A stretch of DNA of 64,000 nt from Streptococcus equinus (GCF_900101445.1 NZ_FNKE01000002.1:80068-144067), one strand, 5' to 3'. Shown: positions 7,947 to 16,985, counted from the stretch's first letter. The notes: a model not told the origin generated them from the letters alone. A program made the numbers and translations.

Positions 7947-9215
7947 TTATTTTGATAAATGATCGATGCGTTCTTTATTGGCGCCGAGGGCACGCTCGTA
8001 TTTGCCTGTTTGGTTGGGTTCAAAATAATTTTTGCCGACCAATTTATCTGGAAGGTATTGTTGTTTCACCCATTTTTCAGGATAGTTGTGAGGGTATTTG
8101 TAATCTTGAGCATTACCAAGCTCTTTACTACCAGCATAGTGTCCATCACGCAAATGACGTGGGATTGGTAGTGAGCCGTTTTTATGCAAATCAGCGATAG
8201 CTTCGTCGATAGCTGTGTAGGCTGAATTTGATTTTGGTGATAAGGCTAGGTCAATCACGACGTTAGCAATCAAGATGCGGGCTTCAGGAAAACCGATTTT
8301 TTGAGCGGCATCAAGGGCTGTGACGGTATGAATCTGGGCATCGGGATTGGCAAGACCGATATCTTCATACGCGATGACAGTCAGTCTTCTAGCAAGGCTT
8401 GGCAGATCCCCAGCTTCAATTAAGCGAGCTGCGTAATGCAGGCTAGCATTAACGTCAGAACCACGGATGGATTTTTGAAGGGCTGAGAGCACATCGTAGT
8501 GTCCATCGCCGTTTTTGTCCATGGTAATGTAGCTGCGCTGCAAGCTATTTTCAACGGTGTCAAGGTTAATGTGGCGAATGCCTTTGTCATCAGCTTTGGT
8601 TGACATGACCGCTAAATCTAGAGAGTTAAAGGCAGAGCGCAAATCACCGTTGGTAGCTGTTGCGATGAAATCAAGAGCATCCGCATCAATATCAACATCA
8701 AATTCAAAGCCGCGCTCCTTATCTGATAAAGCCGTTTGAAGAGCTTGTTTGATATCGTCGGTTGATAGTGGTTCTAGCTCAAAAATTTGTACGCGGGAGC
8801 GGATGGCAGGTGTCACTGAGAAAAATGGATTTTCTGTGGTTGCCCCAATCATGATGATGTTTCCATTTTCAAGTAGGGGTAAGAGGAAGTCTTGTTTGGT
8901 TTTATCAAGACGATGAATTTCATCGAGGAGTAAAACCAGACCACCAGAGAATTTGGCTTCTTCAGCGATTTCTTGCAGGCGCTTTTTACTGTCGGTTGTG
9001 GCATTGAAGGTACGAAAGGCGTACTTGGTTGCTCCGGCAATAGCGCTAGCGATTGAGGTCTTCCCGATGCCGGGAGGACCGTAGAGAATCATGGACGAGA
9101 GCATGTTGGCTTCGACCATGCGGCGAATGATTTTTCCTTCGCCTACCAGATGCTTTTGCCCGATAACTTGATCGATGTTTTTGGGGCGCATCCGTAAAGC
9201 GAGATTATTTGGCAT
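7947..9215 (-). CDS. rarA: replication-associated recombination protein A (AAA+ ATPase)
   Basis: RarA/MgsA acts at stalled replication forks. AAA+ core: Walker A GPPGIGKTS at residues 46-54, Walker B LLLDEIHRLD, sensor GATTENPFFSV, arginine-finger region AIRSRVQIFELEPL, then the clamp-loader-like C-terminal tetramerisation domain with LRDGHYAGSKELG. 422 residues. The ATG at 9215 is chosen because GGAGG lies about seven bases upstream and MPNNLALRMRP is the conserved start; the frame extends to 9251 but only as a shadow of the preceding gene. It overlaps the acetyltransferase gene by 11 bp, so the two are translationally coupled. Confidence 0.95.
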   Translation of the reverse strand: MPNNLALRMRPKNIDQVIGQKHLVGEGKIIRRMVEANMLSSMILYGPPGIGKTSIASAIAGATKYAFRTFNATTDSKKRLQEIAEEAKFSGGLVLLLDEIHRLDKTKQDFLLPLLENGNIIMIGATTENPFFSVTPAIRSRVQIFELEPLSTDDIKQALQTALSDKERGFEFDVDIDADALDFIATATNGDLRSAFNSLDLAVMSTKADDKGIRHINLDTVENSLQRSYITMDKNGDGHYDVLSALQKSIRGSDVNASLHYAARLIEAGDLPSLARRLTVIAYEDIGLANPDAQIHTVTALDAAQKIGFPEARILIANVVIDLALSPKSNSAYTAIDEAIADLHKNGSLPIPRHLRDGHYAGSKELGNAQDYKYPHNYPEKWVKQQYLPDKLVGKNYFEPNQTGKYERALGANKERIDHLSK

Positions 9216-9699
9216 GTATTTCCTCCAAGTAATAACTGTACATGAGGTCATCGACGTAAGTACCGTTTAGATAGAATTGATTTTTAAGGGTAGCTTCCAG
9301 AGTGAAGCCGATATTTTCGTAGAAACGACAGGCGTTTTTATTTGATGATAGCACGTGGATGACAACTTTTTTGTAATTATCAGATTTGGCCATGGCAAAG
9401 AAAGCTCGGATGAGTGAGTGTCCGATGCCTTGACCTTGAGTGTCTTTGTCGACTGCGACAATGAAACTTACCACGTGACGTGCGCTAGGGAAAGGATAGT
9501 AGGCATGATAATCAAGAACTCCCAAAATAACCCCGTTTTCTTCGGCAACGAGATAATGTGAATGATTCTGAAAGGCTTGAATGATTTTATGTTTATTTGC
9601 GGCTGGTAAGCTAGCAGGTGTATTGAAGTTGTCCCAAGTTTTATTTTCCATGGCAACGACTTGTTCAATGTCTTCTAGCTTCATTGGTCGTATTTGCAT
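9205..9699 (-). CDS. GNAT family N-acetyltransferase
   Basis: 164-residue Gcn5-related acetyltransferase. The acetyl-CoA loop is visible as VAVDKDTQGQGIGHSLIRAFF (Q/R-x-x-G-x-G/A motif), with the usual C-terminal NKNACRFYENIGF strand. AAGGGG precedes the ATG. It is the first gene of a two-gene unit with rarA, which it overlaps by 11 bp. Substrate unknown; the similarity to RimI/PhnO-like enzymes is only general. Confidence 0.85.
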   Translation of the reverse strand: MQIRPMKLEDIEQVVAMENKTWDNFNTPASLPAANKHKIIQAFQNHSHYLVAEENGVILGVLDYHAYYPFPSARHVVSFIVAVDKDTQGQGIGHSLIRAFFAMAKSDNYKKVVIHVLSSNKNACRFYENIGFTLEATLKNQFYLNGTYVDDLMYSYYLEEIHAK

Positions 9700-9762
9700 G
9701 TCATTTCCCCTTAAGTATGATAAAATAATTGTAACACAAAAGAAGATTGGAAGAAATTTTTA

Positions 9763-10233
9763 ATGGCTAAATTTGGCTTTTTATCAGTATTAGAAGAAGA
9801 AATGGATAAGCACTTCACCTTTGATTATGCCATCGATTGGAATAAGAAAAATCATGCGGTGGAAGTGACTTTTATTTTGGAAGCGCAGAACCAAGCTGCT
9901 GTTGAAACCGTGGATGACCAAGGTGAGGTTAGCAGCGAGGATATCGTTTTTGAAGATTACGTGCTATTTTATAACCAAGCAAAATCTAAAGTTGACCATG
10001 ATGACTACTTGGTGACTGTTCCTTTTGATGCGAAAAAAGGATTCTCACGCGAATTTTTAGCGTATTTTGCAGAAACATTAAACGACGTTGCAACTAAAGG
10101 TCTTGATGATTTGATGGATTTCTTAGCAGATGAAAATGCAACTGACTTTGCCCTTGAATGGGATGCTGAAAGCTTTGAAAAAGGCAAAGCAGAGTTAACA
10201 GAAACAGAATTCTTTGCTTATCCGAGATATTAA
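9763..10233 (+). CDS. DUF3013-type protein
   Basis: 156-residue acidic soluble protein, MAKFGFLSVLEEEMDKHFTFDYAIDWNKKNHAVEV..., matching the streptococcal DUF3013 family that commonly sits before prmA. No signal peptide, no membrane helix, no catalytic motif that I recognise. A weakly basic start followed by many Asp/Glu suggests a small cytosolic alpha/beta protein. Function unknown; the conserved position next to ribosome-modification genes hints at a translation-related role, but that is guesswork. Confidence 0.7.
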   Translation: MAKFGFLSVLEEEMDKHFTFDYAIDWNKKNHAVEVTFILEAQNQAAVETVDDQGEVSSEDIVFEDYVLFYNQAKSKVDHDDYLVTVPFDAKKGFSREFLAYFAETLNDVATKGLDDLMDFLADENATDFALEWDAESFEKGKAELTETEFFAYPRY

Positions 10234-10293
10234 GCAAAGTTAGTGAGTTGGGGTTAATAGCTCCGCCTGAAATAGATTAGATAGAAAGGAATA

Positions 10294-10435
10294 GGTTCGG
10301 TTAGTGTTTTTAACTGAACCCGCCCGAAACAAAATAGAAAAGGAGTGTAAGGATAAGTGTTCAGCTTTGAACACGGACGGAAAACTCGGAAAAAAGATAA
10401 GCTTGACTAGTGTCTGTCGACACGTCATCAAGCTT
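10294..10435 (+). promoter_or_regulatory. structured leader before prmA-rsmE (three hairpins)
   Basis: Three stable hairpins lie between the DUF3013 gene and prmA: GGTTCGGTTA/TAACTGAACC (10294-10320), GTGTTCA/TGAACAC with GCTT loop (10357-10374) and a 37-nt stem AAGCTTGA..TGTC/GACA..TCAAGCTT (10399-10435) that is followed by CCTATTTTTC, like an attenuator. Between this last hairpin and the prmA ATG there is no good ribosome-binding site. It does not contain T-box sequences. Confidence 0.5.
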
Positions 10436-10478
10436 CCTATTTTTCAGTCGTTTTCTAGTCGTCCTTTGTATCAGAATT

Positions 10479-11432
10479 ATGGACAAGTGGCAAGAGTTGA
10501 CTGTTGAGGTCTTGCGTGATGCAGAAGAGGCTGCGTCAAATATTTTGATTGAATTGGGTAGTCAAGGGGTTGCTATCGATGATAGTGCTGATTATCTTGG
10601 TCATGTTGGGAAATACGGAGAAGTTTTCCCAGAAATTAAACAAGTGGAAACTGTGAAAATTACAGCTTACTACCCTGAACACATTGACATTGAAGAAGTT
10701 GAAAAAGAAGCGTCTAAACGTTTGGCTGAATTGACACATTTTGGTGTGGATGCTGGTGAGGTTCACTATGAGACACAAGAATTGGCTGAGCAAGATTGGG
10801 CTGAAAATTGGAAGAAATATTATGAGCCAACACGTATTAGCCATGATTTGACAATTGTTCCAAGTTGGACAGATTATGAAGCTGGTTCAGGTGAAAAGAC
10901 GATTCGTCTTGACCCAGGTATGGCTTTTGGTACAGGAACTCACCCAACGACAAAAATGAGTCTTTTTGCGCTTGAACAAGTGCTTCGTGGTGGAGAAACT
11001 GTGATTGATGTGGGAACTGGTTCAGGTGTGCTTTCAATTGCAAGTTCACTTCTTGGGGCAAAAGATATCTACGCTTATGACCTTGATGAAGTAGCTGTGC
11101 GCGTGGCGCAAGAGAACATTGACCTTAATGATAACACTGAAAATATTCACGTGGCTACTGGTAACCTTTTGCAAGGTGTAGACATTCAAGCTGACGTTAT
11201 TGTGGCAAATATCCTTGCGGATATCTTGGTTAACATGACCGAAGATGCTTATCGTCTTGTGAAAGATGAAGGCTACCTTATCATGTCAGGAATTATCTCT
11301 GATAAATGGGAAATGGTTCGTAAGTCAGCTGAAGACGCAGGATTCTTCCTTGAAACACACATGGTTCAAGGCGAATGGAATGCTTGTGTTTTCAAAAAAA
11401 CAGATGATATTTCAGGTGTAATTGGAGGATAA
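10479..11432 (+). CDS. prmA: ribosomal protein L11 methyltransferase
   Basis: SAM-dependent trimethylation of ribosomal protein L11. Class I Rossmann motif [13 protein letters not shown], preceded by [14 protein letters not shown] and followed by [11 protein letters not shown] (the NxL/NPP-like substrate motif), all diagnostic for PrmA. 317 residues from the ATG at 10479 ([11 protein letters not shown], matching the conserved N-terminus); an upstream ATG at 10410 in the same frame would add 23 residues from the hairpin region and is rejected. A Shine-Dalgarno sequence is not evident before the ATG, unlike almost every other gene here. The stop codon abuts the rsmE start. Confidence 0.95.
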   Translation: MDKWQELTVEVLRDAEEAASNILIELGSQGVAIDDSADYLGHVGKYGEVFPEIKQVETVKITAYYPEHIDIEEVEKEASKRLAELTHFGVDAGEVHYETQELAEQDWAENWKKYYEPTRISHDLTIVPSWTDYEAGSGEKTIRLDPGMAFGTGTHPTTKMSLFALEQVLRGGETVIDVGTGSGVLSIASSLLGAKDIYAYDLDEVAVRVAQENIDLNDNTENIHVATGNLLQGVDIQADVIVANILADILVNMTEDAYRLVKDEGYLIMSGIISDKWEMVRKSAEDAGFFLETHMVQGEWNACVFKKTDDISGVIGG

Positions 11433-12176
11433 ATGCAACAATATTTTGTAGCTGGACAGGCTCAAGATGTGGTGACAATCACAGATAAAGACACGGTTAA
11501 ACACATGTTCAACGTCATGCGCTTGACTGAAGATGAAGAAGTGGTGCTAGTTTTTGATGACCATATCAAACGTTTGGCAAAGGTTATCGACAGTGCTGAG
11601 CATCGTTTTGAAATCCTTGAAGAACTTGATAGCAATGTTGAAATGCCAGTTGAAGTGACGATTGCTGCTGGTTTTCCAAAAGGAGATAAGTTAGAATTTC
11701 TAGCTCAAAAAGGGACTGAGCTTGGCATGGCAAATCTCTGGGCTTTTCCTGCGGATTGGTCTGTCGTCAAATGGGATGGCAAGAAATTAGCTAAAAAAGC
11801 AGACAAGTTAGCAAAAATTGCTCTTGGTGCTGCGGAGCAAAGTAAACGTAATCGCATCCCGCAAGTGACTCTTTTTGAGAAAAAAGCTGCCTTTCTAGCA
11901 GAATTAGAACAGTTTGATAAGATTTTTATCGCTTATGAAGAATCTGCTAAAGAAGGCGAGACAGCTGTTTTAGCGCGTGAACTGTCACAAGTTAAAGCAG
12001 GAGAGAAAATTCTTTTCATTTTCGGTCCAGAAGGTGGAATTTCACCAGAAGAAATTACAGCGTTTGAGGAAAAAGGTGGGCTGAAAATTGGCTTAGGTCC
12101 GCGTATCATGCGTGCAGAGACAGCGCCGCTTTATGCCTTATCAAGTGTCAGCTATGCTTTAGAATTACTAAAATAA
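11433..12176 (+). CDS. rsmE: 16S rRNA m3U1498 methyltransferase
   Basis: SPOUT-family enzyme methylating U1498 of 16S rRNA. 247 residues; N-terminal PUA-like domain (VMRLTEDEEVVLVF) and C-terminal knotted domain with FIFGPEGGISPEEI and GLGPRIMRAETAPLYALS, the SAM-binding trefoil knot signature. It starts directly at the base after the prmA stop, so the pair is one operon devoted to ribosome methylation, closed by a terminator at 12175. Confidence 0.95.
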   Translation: MQQYFVAGQAQDVVTITDKDTVKHMFNVMRLTEDEEVVLVFDDHIKRLAKVIDSAEHRFEILEELDSNVEMPVEVTIAAGFPKGDKLEFLAQKGTELGMANLWAFPADWSVVKWDGKKLAKKADKLAKIALGAAEQSKRNRIPQVTLFEKKAAFLAELEQFDKIFIAYEESAKEGETAVLARELSQVKAGEKILFIFGPEGGISPEEITAFEEKGGLKIGLGPRIMRAETAPLYALSSVSYALELLK

Positions 12177-12203
12177 GAGTGAGATTTTTCTCGCTCTTAT
12201 TAT
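12175..12203 (+). terminator. intrinsic terminator of prmA-rsmE
   Basis: AAGAGTGAGA/TCTCGCTCTT stem beginning inside the stop codon, followed by an A/T-rich tail. Confidence 0.8.
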
Positions 12204-12212
12204 ATTTTTTAA

Positions 12213-12241
12213 TTGACAGCGCTTTAAAAAATTTTTATCCT
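12213..12241 (+). promoter_or_regulatory. malR promoter with weak cre
   Basis: TTGACA (12213-12218), 17-bp spacer, TATCCT (12236-12241). The segment just after -35 reads, on the minus strand, TTTAAAGCGCTGTC, which matches the cre consensus at 12 of 14 positions, so CcpA control of malR is possible. Confidence 0.55.
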
Positions 12242-12272
12242 AGAGATAACGATTTCAAGATGAGGATAGAAA

Positions 12273-13286
12273 ATGACAACGATAAAGGATGTAGCAAAGC
12301 TTGCTGGCGTCTCTACGTCGACAGCCTCAAGAGCTTTGCATAACAGTGACATGATTAGTGAAGCAACTAAGGAACGCGTTCGTCGTGCCATGCAAGAATT
12401 AGATTATTCACCAAATTATTCTGCGCAAAATTTGGTGAATCGCACGACTAACACCATTGGGATTGTGCTACCAGTTCGTGAGAGCCAAGATTCTCTTGGT
12501 AATAACCCCTTTTTCATGCAGATTATCCAAGGTATTTCAAGTGTTTGTAGTGAGAATGATTACATGGTTAGCTTGGCAAGTGGGCGCACGCCAGAAGAAC
12601 TGCGCAAAAATTGTCAGGCACTGATTCGTAGCGGCAATATTAGCAAATTTATCTTTTTGTATTCGCACAAAGATGACCCAGTTTTTGATTTTGTGAGAAA
12701 GCAGAAGAAAGTTTCTTGTGTAGTTGTCGGAAGTTCTTATGAAAAAATCGCCTCAAAATCTGTTCAATTTGTGGATAATGACAACCATCAGGCGGGGCGA
12801 GACGTTGCCGAATTTATGGTGAATAAAGGTTTTGAACATCTTGTTTTTGCCTATACTGACATGAACGAATTGGTGCAGACTGAGCGTTATCAAGGCTATC
12901 AGGAATATTTAGAAGAACAGCAAAAAGACAGTTTGTCTCTTCATTTTTCAAGGGTCAAAGAAGATGAGAATATTCTTAAGCTGCAGCAGTTTTTAGCTGA
13001 GCATCCTAAAACGCAAGCCTTTATTGCTTGTGATGATATCATGGCTATTCGTTTGCAACGCTTGTTTAAAAATAGCAAACAAGAAAAGTCTTATGCCGTG
13101 ATTAGCTTTAACAATTCTTTGATTACAGAAATTGCCAATCCAGCTTTGACATCGGTTGATATTTTTCCTTATCAGCTTGGTGAGAAAGCTGCGCAATTAC
13201 TTTTGGAAAAATCTAGAAAAAGCGCAAGCCAGAAAGTTATCATTCCTCATCAAATCATCGAAAGAGAATCAACGATTGCATTTTAA
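12273..13286 (+). CDS. malR: LacI-family repressor of maltose genes (MalR-like)
   Basis: 337-residue LacI/GalR regulator: helix-turn-helix TTIKDVAKLAGVSTSTASRALHNS at the N-terminus, hinge helix around residue 50, periplasmic-binding-protein-like effector domain from about residue 60 (TIGIVLPV). The divergence from CcpA and the position directly before a maltose PTS and maltose-6'-phosphate phosphatase gene identify it as MalR-like. A perfect 16-bp palindrome in the malT promoter (13419-13434) is its likely operator. AGGAT precedes the ATG. A T-rich tail after the stop suggests separate transcription from malT. Confidence 0.85.
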   Translation: MTTIKDVAKLAGVSTSTASRALHNSDMISEATKERVRRAMQELDYSPNYSAQNLVNRTTNTIGIVLPVRESQDSLGNNPFFMQIIQGISSVCSENDYMVSLASGRTPEELRKNCQALIRSGNISKFIFLYSHKDDPVFDFVRKQKKVSCVVVGSSYEKIASKSVQFVDNDNHQAGRDVAEFMVNKGFEHLVFAYTDMNELVQTERYQGYQEYLEEQQKDSLSLHFSRVKEDENILKLQQFLAEHPKTQAFIACDDIMAIRLQRLFKNSKQEKSYAVISFNNSLITEIANPALTSVDIFPYQLGEKAAQLLLEKSRKSASQKVIIPHQIIERESTIAF

Positions 13287-13370
13287 TTAAAAAAATAAAA
13301 GAGTAAAGAAAGCTTTTTTTCATTGGGAAAAAGTCTCTTTGCTCTTTTTTGTTTTAAAAAAATTCTCGAA

Positions 13371-13434
13371 AACGCTTTACAAAATAAAAATACGTGCTAT
13401 AATAAAATCATCAAAAGCAACGCAAACGTTTGCG
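13371..13434 (+). promoter_or_regulatory. malT promoter, degenerate cre and MalR operator
   Basis: TTTACA (13376-13381) and an extended -10 TGCTATAAT (13394-13402). The -35 overlaps CGAAAACGCTTT, a cre-like sequence with two mismatches. Sixteen bases after the -10 there is a perfect 16-bp palindrome ACGCAAACGTTTGCGT (13419-13434), a typical LacI-family operator with central CG, placed where it would block elongation or open-complex formation. Confidence 0.7.
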
Positions 13435-13549
13435 TAAATTATTCAACTCAAAAATCATTTATTTTACACAAATCAAGTAATATTAGTGACGTTCTTGCTT
13501 GATTTGTAAAGCAAATGGTTTCCGAGAAAAAGTTTTAAGGAGTCGTTTC

Positions 13550-15730
13550 ATGAAGAAGGCATTTAAAAAATTGACAAGCTTCGAATTTTGGCAAAAATTC
13601 GGTAAATGCTTGATGGTTGTTATTGCCGTTATGCCGGCAGCCGGTTTGATGGTTAGTATTGGTAACTCGCTCCCGCTAATCAATGCTGACTCAGCTGTAC
13701 TTGCTACTGTTGGTAATGTTATCGCACAAATTGGTTGGGGGATTATCAATAACCTTCACATTTTGTTCGCTCTAGCTATTGGTGGTAGCTGGGCAAAAGA
13801 ACGTGCTGGTGGTGCATTCGCCGCTGGTATCGCATTTATTCTTATCAACTTGATCACTGGTCACGTTTACGGTGTATCACTTGATATGATTGCTGATAGT
13901 AAAAGTGTTGTTCACAATGTTCTTGGTGGCAAGATGCTTGTCTCTGACTACTTTGTTAATGTGCTTGGTCAACCAGCGCTTAACATGGGTGTCTTTGTAG
14001 GTATTATCTCAGGTTTTGTTGGGGCAACAGCTTACAATAAATACTATAACTACCGCAAATTGCCTGATGTTCTTTCATTCTTCAATGGTAAACGTTTCGT
14101 ACCATTCGTTGTTATTTATCGTTCAGTTCTTGTTGGTTTGTTCATGGCACTTGTTTGGCCAATTATCCAATCAGGAATTAATGGATTTGGTATGTGGATT
14201 GCGTCATCACAAAACTCAGCTCCATTCTTAGCACCATTCTTGTATGGTACTTTGGAACGTTTGCTTCTTCCATTTGGTCTTCACCACATGATTACTATCC
14301 CAATGAACTACACTTCACTTGGTGGTACTTATGAAATCTTGACTGGTGCTCAAAAAGGTACTGAAGTCTTTGGTCAAGACCCACTTTGGTTAGCATGGGT
14401 AACAGACCTTATCAACCTTAAAGGTTCAAATCCTTCAGATTACCATCACCTTATGGCAACTGTAACACCTGCCCGCTTCAAAGTCGGACAAATGATTGGT
14501 GCAACTGGTACACTTATGGGGCTTAGCCTTGCAATGTACCGTAACGTTGATCCAGACAAGAAGAAAAAATACACTGCGATGTTTATCTCAACAGCAGCTG
14601 CTACATTCTTGACAGGTGTTACTGAACCAATCGAATACATGTTTATGTTTGTCGCAATGCCACTTTATGTTGTATACGCACTTGTACAAGGGGTGACATT
14701 TGCTCTTGCTGATTTAGTTAACCTTCGTCTCCATTCATTTGGTAATATCGAACTTTTGACACGTACACCAATGGCTCTTAAAGCAGGTCTTGGTGGAGAT
14801 TTAATTAACTTTGTTATTTGCTGTATCTTATCAGGTGTTGTGATGTACTTCATCGCAGACTTTATGATTAAGAAATTTAACTTTGCCACTCCAGGTCGTA
14901 ACGGTAATTACGATGACATGGATGATGACGCTGCTGCATCAACAACTGGTGCGACAGTATCTGCAAACTCTCAAATCGTTCAAATCATTAATCTCCTTGG
15001 TGGCCGCGATAACATTGAAGATGTTGATGCTTGTATGACACGACTTCGTGTAACTGTCAAAGATGTCGCACGAGTTGGTGATGAAGAAACTTGGAAAAAA
15101 GCTGGTGCTATGGGTCTCATTATCAAAGGCTCTGGTGTTCAAGCTGTTTACGGACCAAAAGCAGATATCTTGAAATCTGATATTCAAGACCTTCTTGATT
15201 CTGGTGCTGAAATTCCAACAATCGACTTAGCAGAAGTTAAAGGTAATGATGTTACAAAAGTCTCATATAAAGGTGTCACAGAAGATGTCCTATCAATCGC
15301 AGATGGTGAAGTAAAACCAATCACAGCTGTTAAAGATCCCGTATTTTCAGCTAAAATGATGGGTGATGGCTTCGCTGTTGAACCAGAAAATGGTAATGTT
15401 TATGCACCTGTGTCAGGTATTGTCACAAGTGTCTTCCCGACTAAACATGCCTTTGGATTATTGACTGATAGTGGTCTTGAAGTTCTTGTTCACATCGGAC
15501 TTGATACTGTTGCTCTTAACGGTGTGCCATTCTCTGTTAAAGTAGCAGAAGGTCAACGTGTTCAAGCAGGTGATCTTTTGGTGGTAGCTGACTTGGCAGC
15601 TATCAGTTCAGCAGGACGTGAAACGACAATCATTGTTGCCTTCACAAATACAGCAGAAATTAAAGCAGTCAATTTAACACAAACAGGAAAAGTTTCTGCT
15701 AAAACACCTGTTGCAAAAGTAGAACTTTAA
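13550..15730 (+). CDS. malT: PTS maltose transporter EIICBA
   Basis: Single-chain PTS permease that imports and phosphorylates maltose to maltose 6'-phosphate. Domain order: EIIC of about ten helices (residues about 15-440), linker with an acidic DDMDDDAA stretch, EIIB about 470-550 with phosphorylated Cys495 in DACMTRLRVTV, EIIA about 590-726 with phospho-His648 in VLVHIGLDTV. Glucose/maltose family. The start at 13550 has AAGGAG eight bases upstream; the frame is open to 13499 but the preceding sequence is the ribosome site. 726 residues. Neighbours malR and mapP support maltose over glucose as substrate. Confidence 0.88.
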   Translation: MKKAFKKLTSFEFWQKFGKCLMVVIAVMPAAGLMVSIGNSLPLINADSAVLATVGNVIAQIGWGIINNLHILFALAIGGSWAKERAGGAFAAGIAFILINLITGHVYGVSLDMIADSKSVVHNVLGGKMLVSDYFVNVLGQPALNMGVFVGIISGFVGATAYNKYYNYRKLPDVLSFFNGKRFVPFVVIYRSVLVGLFMALVWPIIQSGINGFGMWIASSQNSAPFLAPFLYGTLERLLLPFGLHHMITIPMNYTSLGGTYEILTGAQKGTEVFGQDPLWLAWVTDLINLKGSNPSDYHHLMATVTPARFKVGQMIGATGTLMGLSLAMYRNVDPDKKKKYTAMFISTAAATFLTGVTEPIEYMFMFVAMPLYVVYALVQGVTFALADLVNLRLHSFGNIELLTRTPMALKAGLGGDLINFVICCILSGVVMYFIADFMIKKFNFATPGRNGNYDDMDDDAAASTTGATVSANSQIVQIINLLGGRDNIEDVDACMTRLRVTVKDVARVGDEETWKKAGAMGLIIKGSGVQAVYGPKADILKSDIQDLLDSGAEIPTIDLAEVKGNDVTKVSYKGVTEDVLSIADGEVKPITAVKDPVFSAKMMGDGFAVEPENGNVYAPVSGIVTSVFPTKHAFGLLTDSGLEVLVHIGLDTVALNGVPFSVKVAEGQRVQAGDLLVVADLAAISSAGRETTIIVAFTNTAEIKAVNLTQTGKVSAKTPVAKVEL

Positions 15731-15780
15731 GCTTATATTACTAATAGTGATAAAGAGATTTGGGTTAAAACTAAATAGAA

Positions 15781-15811
15781 GGGAGTCCGGGGTAGACATC
15801 TCGGACTCTCC
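15781..15811 (+). terminator. intercistronic hairpin malT-mapP
   Basis: GGGAGTCCG/CGGACTCTCC stem with a 12-base loop and only a short CTTT tail. It may cause partial termination or protect the upstream mRNA, lowering mapP relative to malT. Confidence 0.55.
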
Positions 15812-15832
15812 TTTAACTTGAGGAGAAAGGAC

Positions 15833-16648
15833 ATGGCAAAATTTTTAACACTTAATACGCATTCTTGGTTAGAGGCAAATTCGTTAAAAAAATTATTCGA
15901 TTTGGCAGAAAATATTTACATTGAGAATTATGATGTCATTTGTCTTCAAGAAATTAACCAAGACATTCGAGGCTTAGCTGCAAAAGATGTGGAAGGGTAT
16001 GAAAAATTACCTGGTAGCCCAGAATTACACCGTGATAATTATGCTCTTCAATTGGTCAATTACCTCAGAAGCCAAGGAAGACATTATTATTGGTCTTGGG
16101 CTTATAACCATATTGGATATGATAAGTACAATGAAGGTGTTGTGATTTTATCGAAAAATCCAATTAAGGTAAAAGATATTCTTGTCTCAGCGGTGGATGA
16201 TGAGCATGATTATCATACTAGACGTGTCCTAGCGGCTGAGACTGAAGTTGATGGCAAACCAGTTACCGTGGTGAGCCTTCATATGTCTTGGTTCGGTAAA
16301 GGATTTGAAAGTGAATGGGCAAAGTTAGAAAAAGCGCTCAGCGATTTTCCTAAACCACTTGTCCTTATGGGAGATTTCAACAATCCTACCGATACGGCTG
16401 GCTATGACATGATTTTAAACAGCCCGCTTGAGTTGCAAGATAGTCACAAAGTGGCTAAATCCATTCAAGGTGATCACACCATTATCGAAGATATTGATGG
16501 CTGGGAAGGCAATAAACAGTCACTCAAGGTTGATCACGTTTTTACAAGTAAAGAAATTGAGATTCAATCCTCAACCGTTGTCTTTGATGGCGGTGAATCT
16601 CCAATCGTCAGTGACCATTTCGGTCTTGCTGTCGAACTTAACTACTAA
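15833..16648 (+). CDS. mapP: maltose 6'-phosphate phosphatase (endonuclease/exonuclease/phosphatase fold)
   Basis: EEP-superfamily protein: LTLNTHSWLE, VICLQEIN (metal-binding Glu), NEGVVILSK, VSLHMSWFG, LMGDFNNPT and the C-terminal SDHFGL (catalytic Asp-His) are all present. In Enterococcus, a protein of this family encoded beside malT is MapP, which removes phosphate from maltose 6'-phosphate so that the released maltose can be cleaved; the same gene order here makes that the likely role. The ATG at 15833 follows AGGAGAAAGG; 271 residues. No signal peptide, so not a secreted nuclease. Confidence 0.82.
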   Translation: MAKFLTLNTHSWLEANSLKKLFDLAENIYIENYDVICLQEINQDIRGLAAKDVEGYEKLPGSPELHRDNYALQLVNYLRSQGRHYYWSWAYNHIGYDKYNEGVVILSKNPIKVKDILVSAVDDEHDYHTRRVLAAETEVDGKPVTVVSLHMSWFGKGFESEWAKLEKALSDFPKPLVLMGDFNNPTDTAGYDMILNSPLELQDSHKVAKSIQGDHTIIEDIDGWEGNKQSLKVDHVFTSKEIEIQSSTVVFDGGESPIVSDHFGLAVELNY

Positions 16649-16682
16649 TTAATTCTACCTCCTAATTATTTGTTTGTTTTTT

Positions 16683-16710
16683 AAAGCGCCCTTGTCCCGG
16701 GGCGCTTTTG
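16683..16710 (+). terminator. intrinsic terminator of the maltose operon
   Basis: AAAGCGCCC/GGGGCGCTTTT stem about 35 bp after mapP with T-run. Confidence 0.88.
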
Positions 16711-16794
16711 ATGTGTAAAAAAAACACCTTGGTAAAAGGCGTTTTAAAATATAAACAAATCTAAAATTAGTTATTTACTATAATTTGATTTTAG

Positions 16795-16966
16795 AAATAT
16801 TGCGAGCTTTGCTCTCGATAGAGTGATATTTTCCACCGTGGTGAAAGTGGCTGAAATAATGATAAATCAGCCACCGGGAAGTTTTGAGACTTTAGGCTCA
16901 AAACTTAGGCATGGAATTTCGAAGGAATTCGCTGCCGACCATACCACCTAAGGGAAGTATCAGAAA
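16795..16966 (+). ncRNA. unassigned multi-branched structured RNA
   Basis: A consensus -10 (TATAAT, 16779-16784) precedes about 170 nt that fold into a closed junction. Closing stem: GATATTTTCC (16825-16834) with GGGAAGTATC (16952-16961), which includes two G-U pairs that only work in the + strand RNA. Inside are GTGGCTGA/TCAGCCAC (16847-16854/16867-16874), AAGTTTTGAG/CTCAAAACTT (16879-16888/16897-16906) and GGCA..GAATT/AATTC..TGCC (16908-16936). A small hairpin CGAGC/GCTCTCG precedes. There is no open reading frame and no clear T-run after it. It sits between two genes facing each other, so it is an independent RNA and not a leader. Not 6S, tmRNA, SRP or RNase P RNA as far as I can tell. Confidence 0.55.
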
Positions 16967-16985
16967 AAAATTTTGTTATATATTT

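Noticed and set aside
10294..10435. T-box or ribosomal-protein leader before prmA
   Set aside because: No T-box sequence or specifier loop and no ribosomal protein motif; kept only as an unassigned structured leader.
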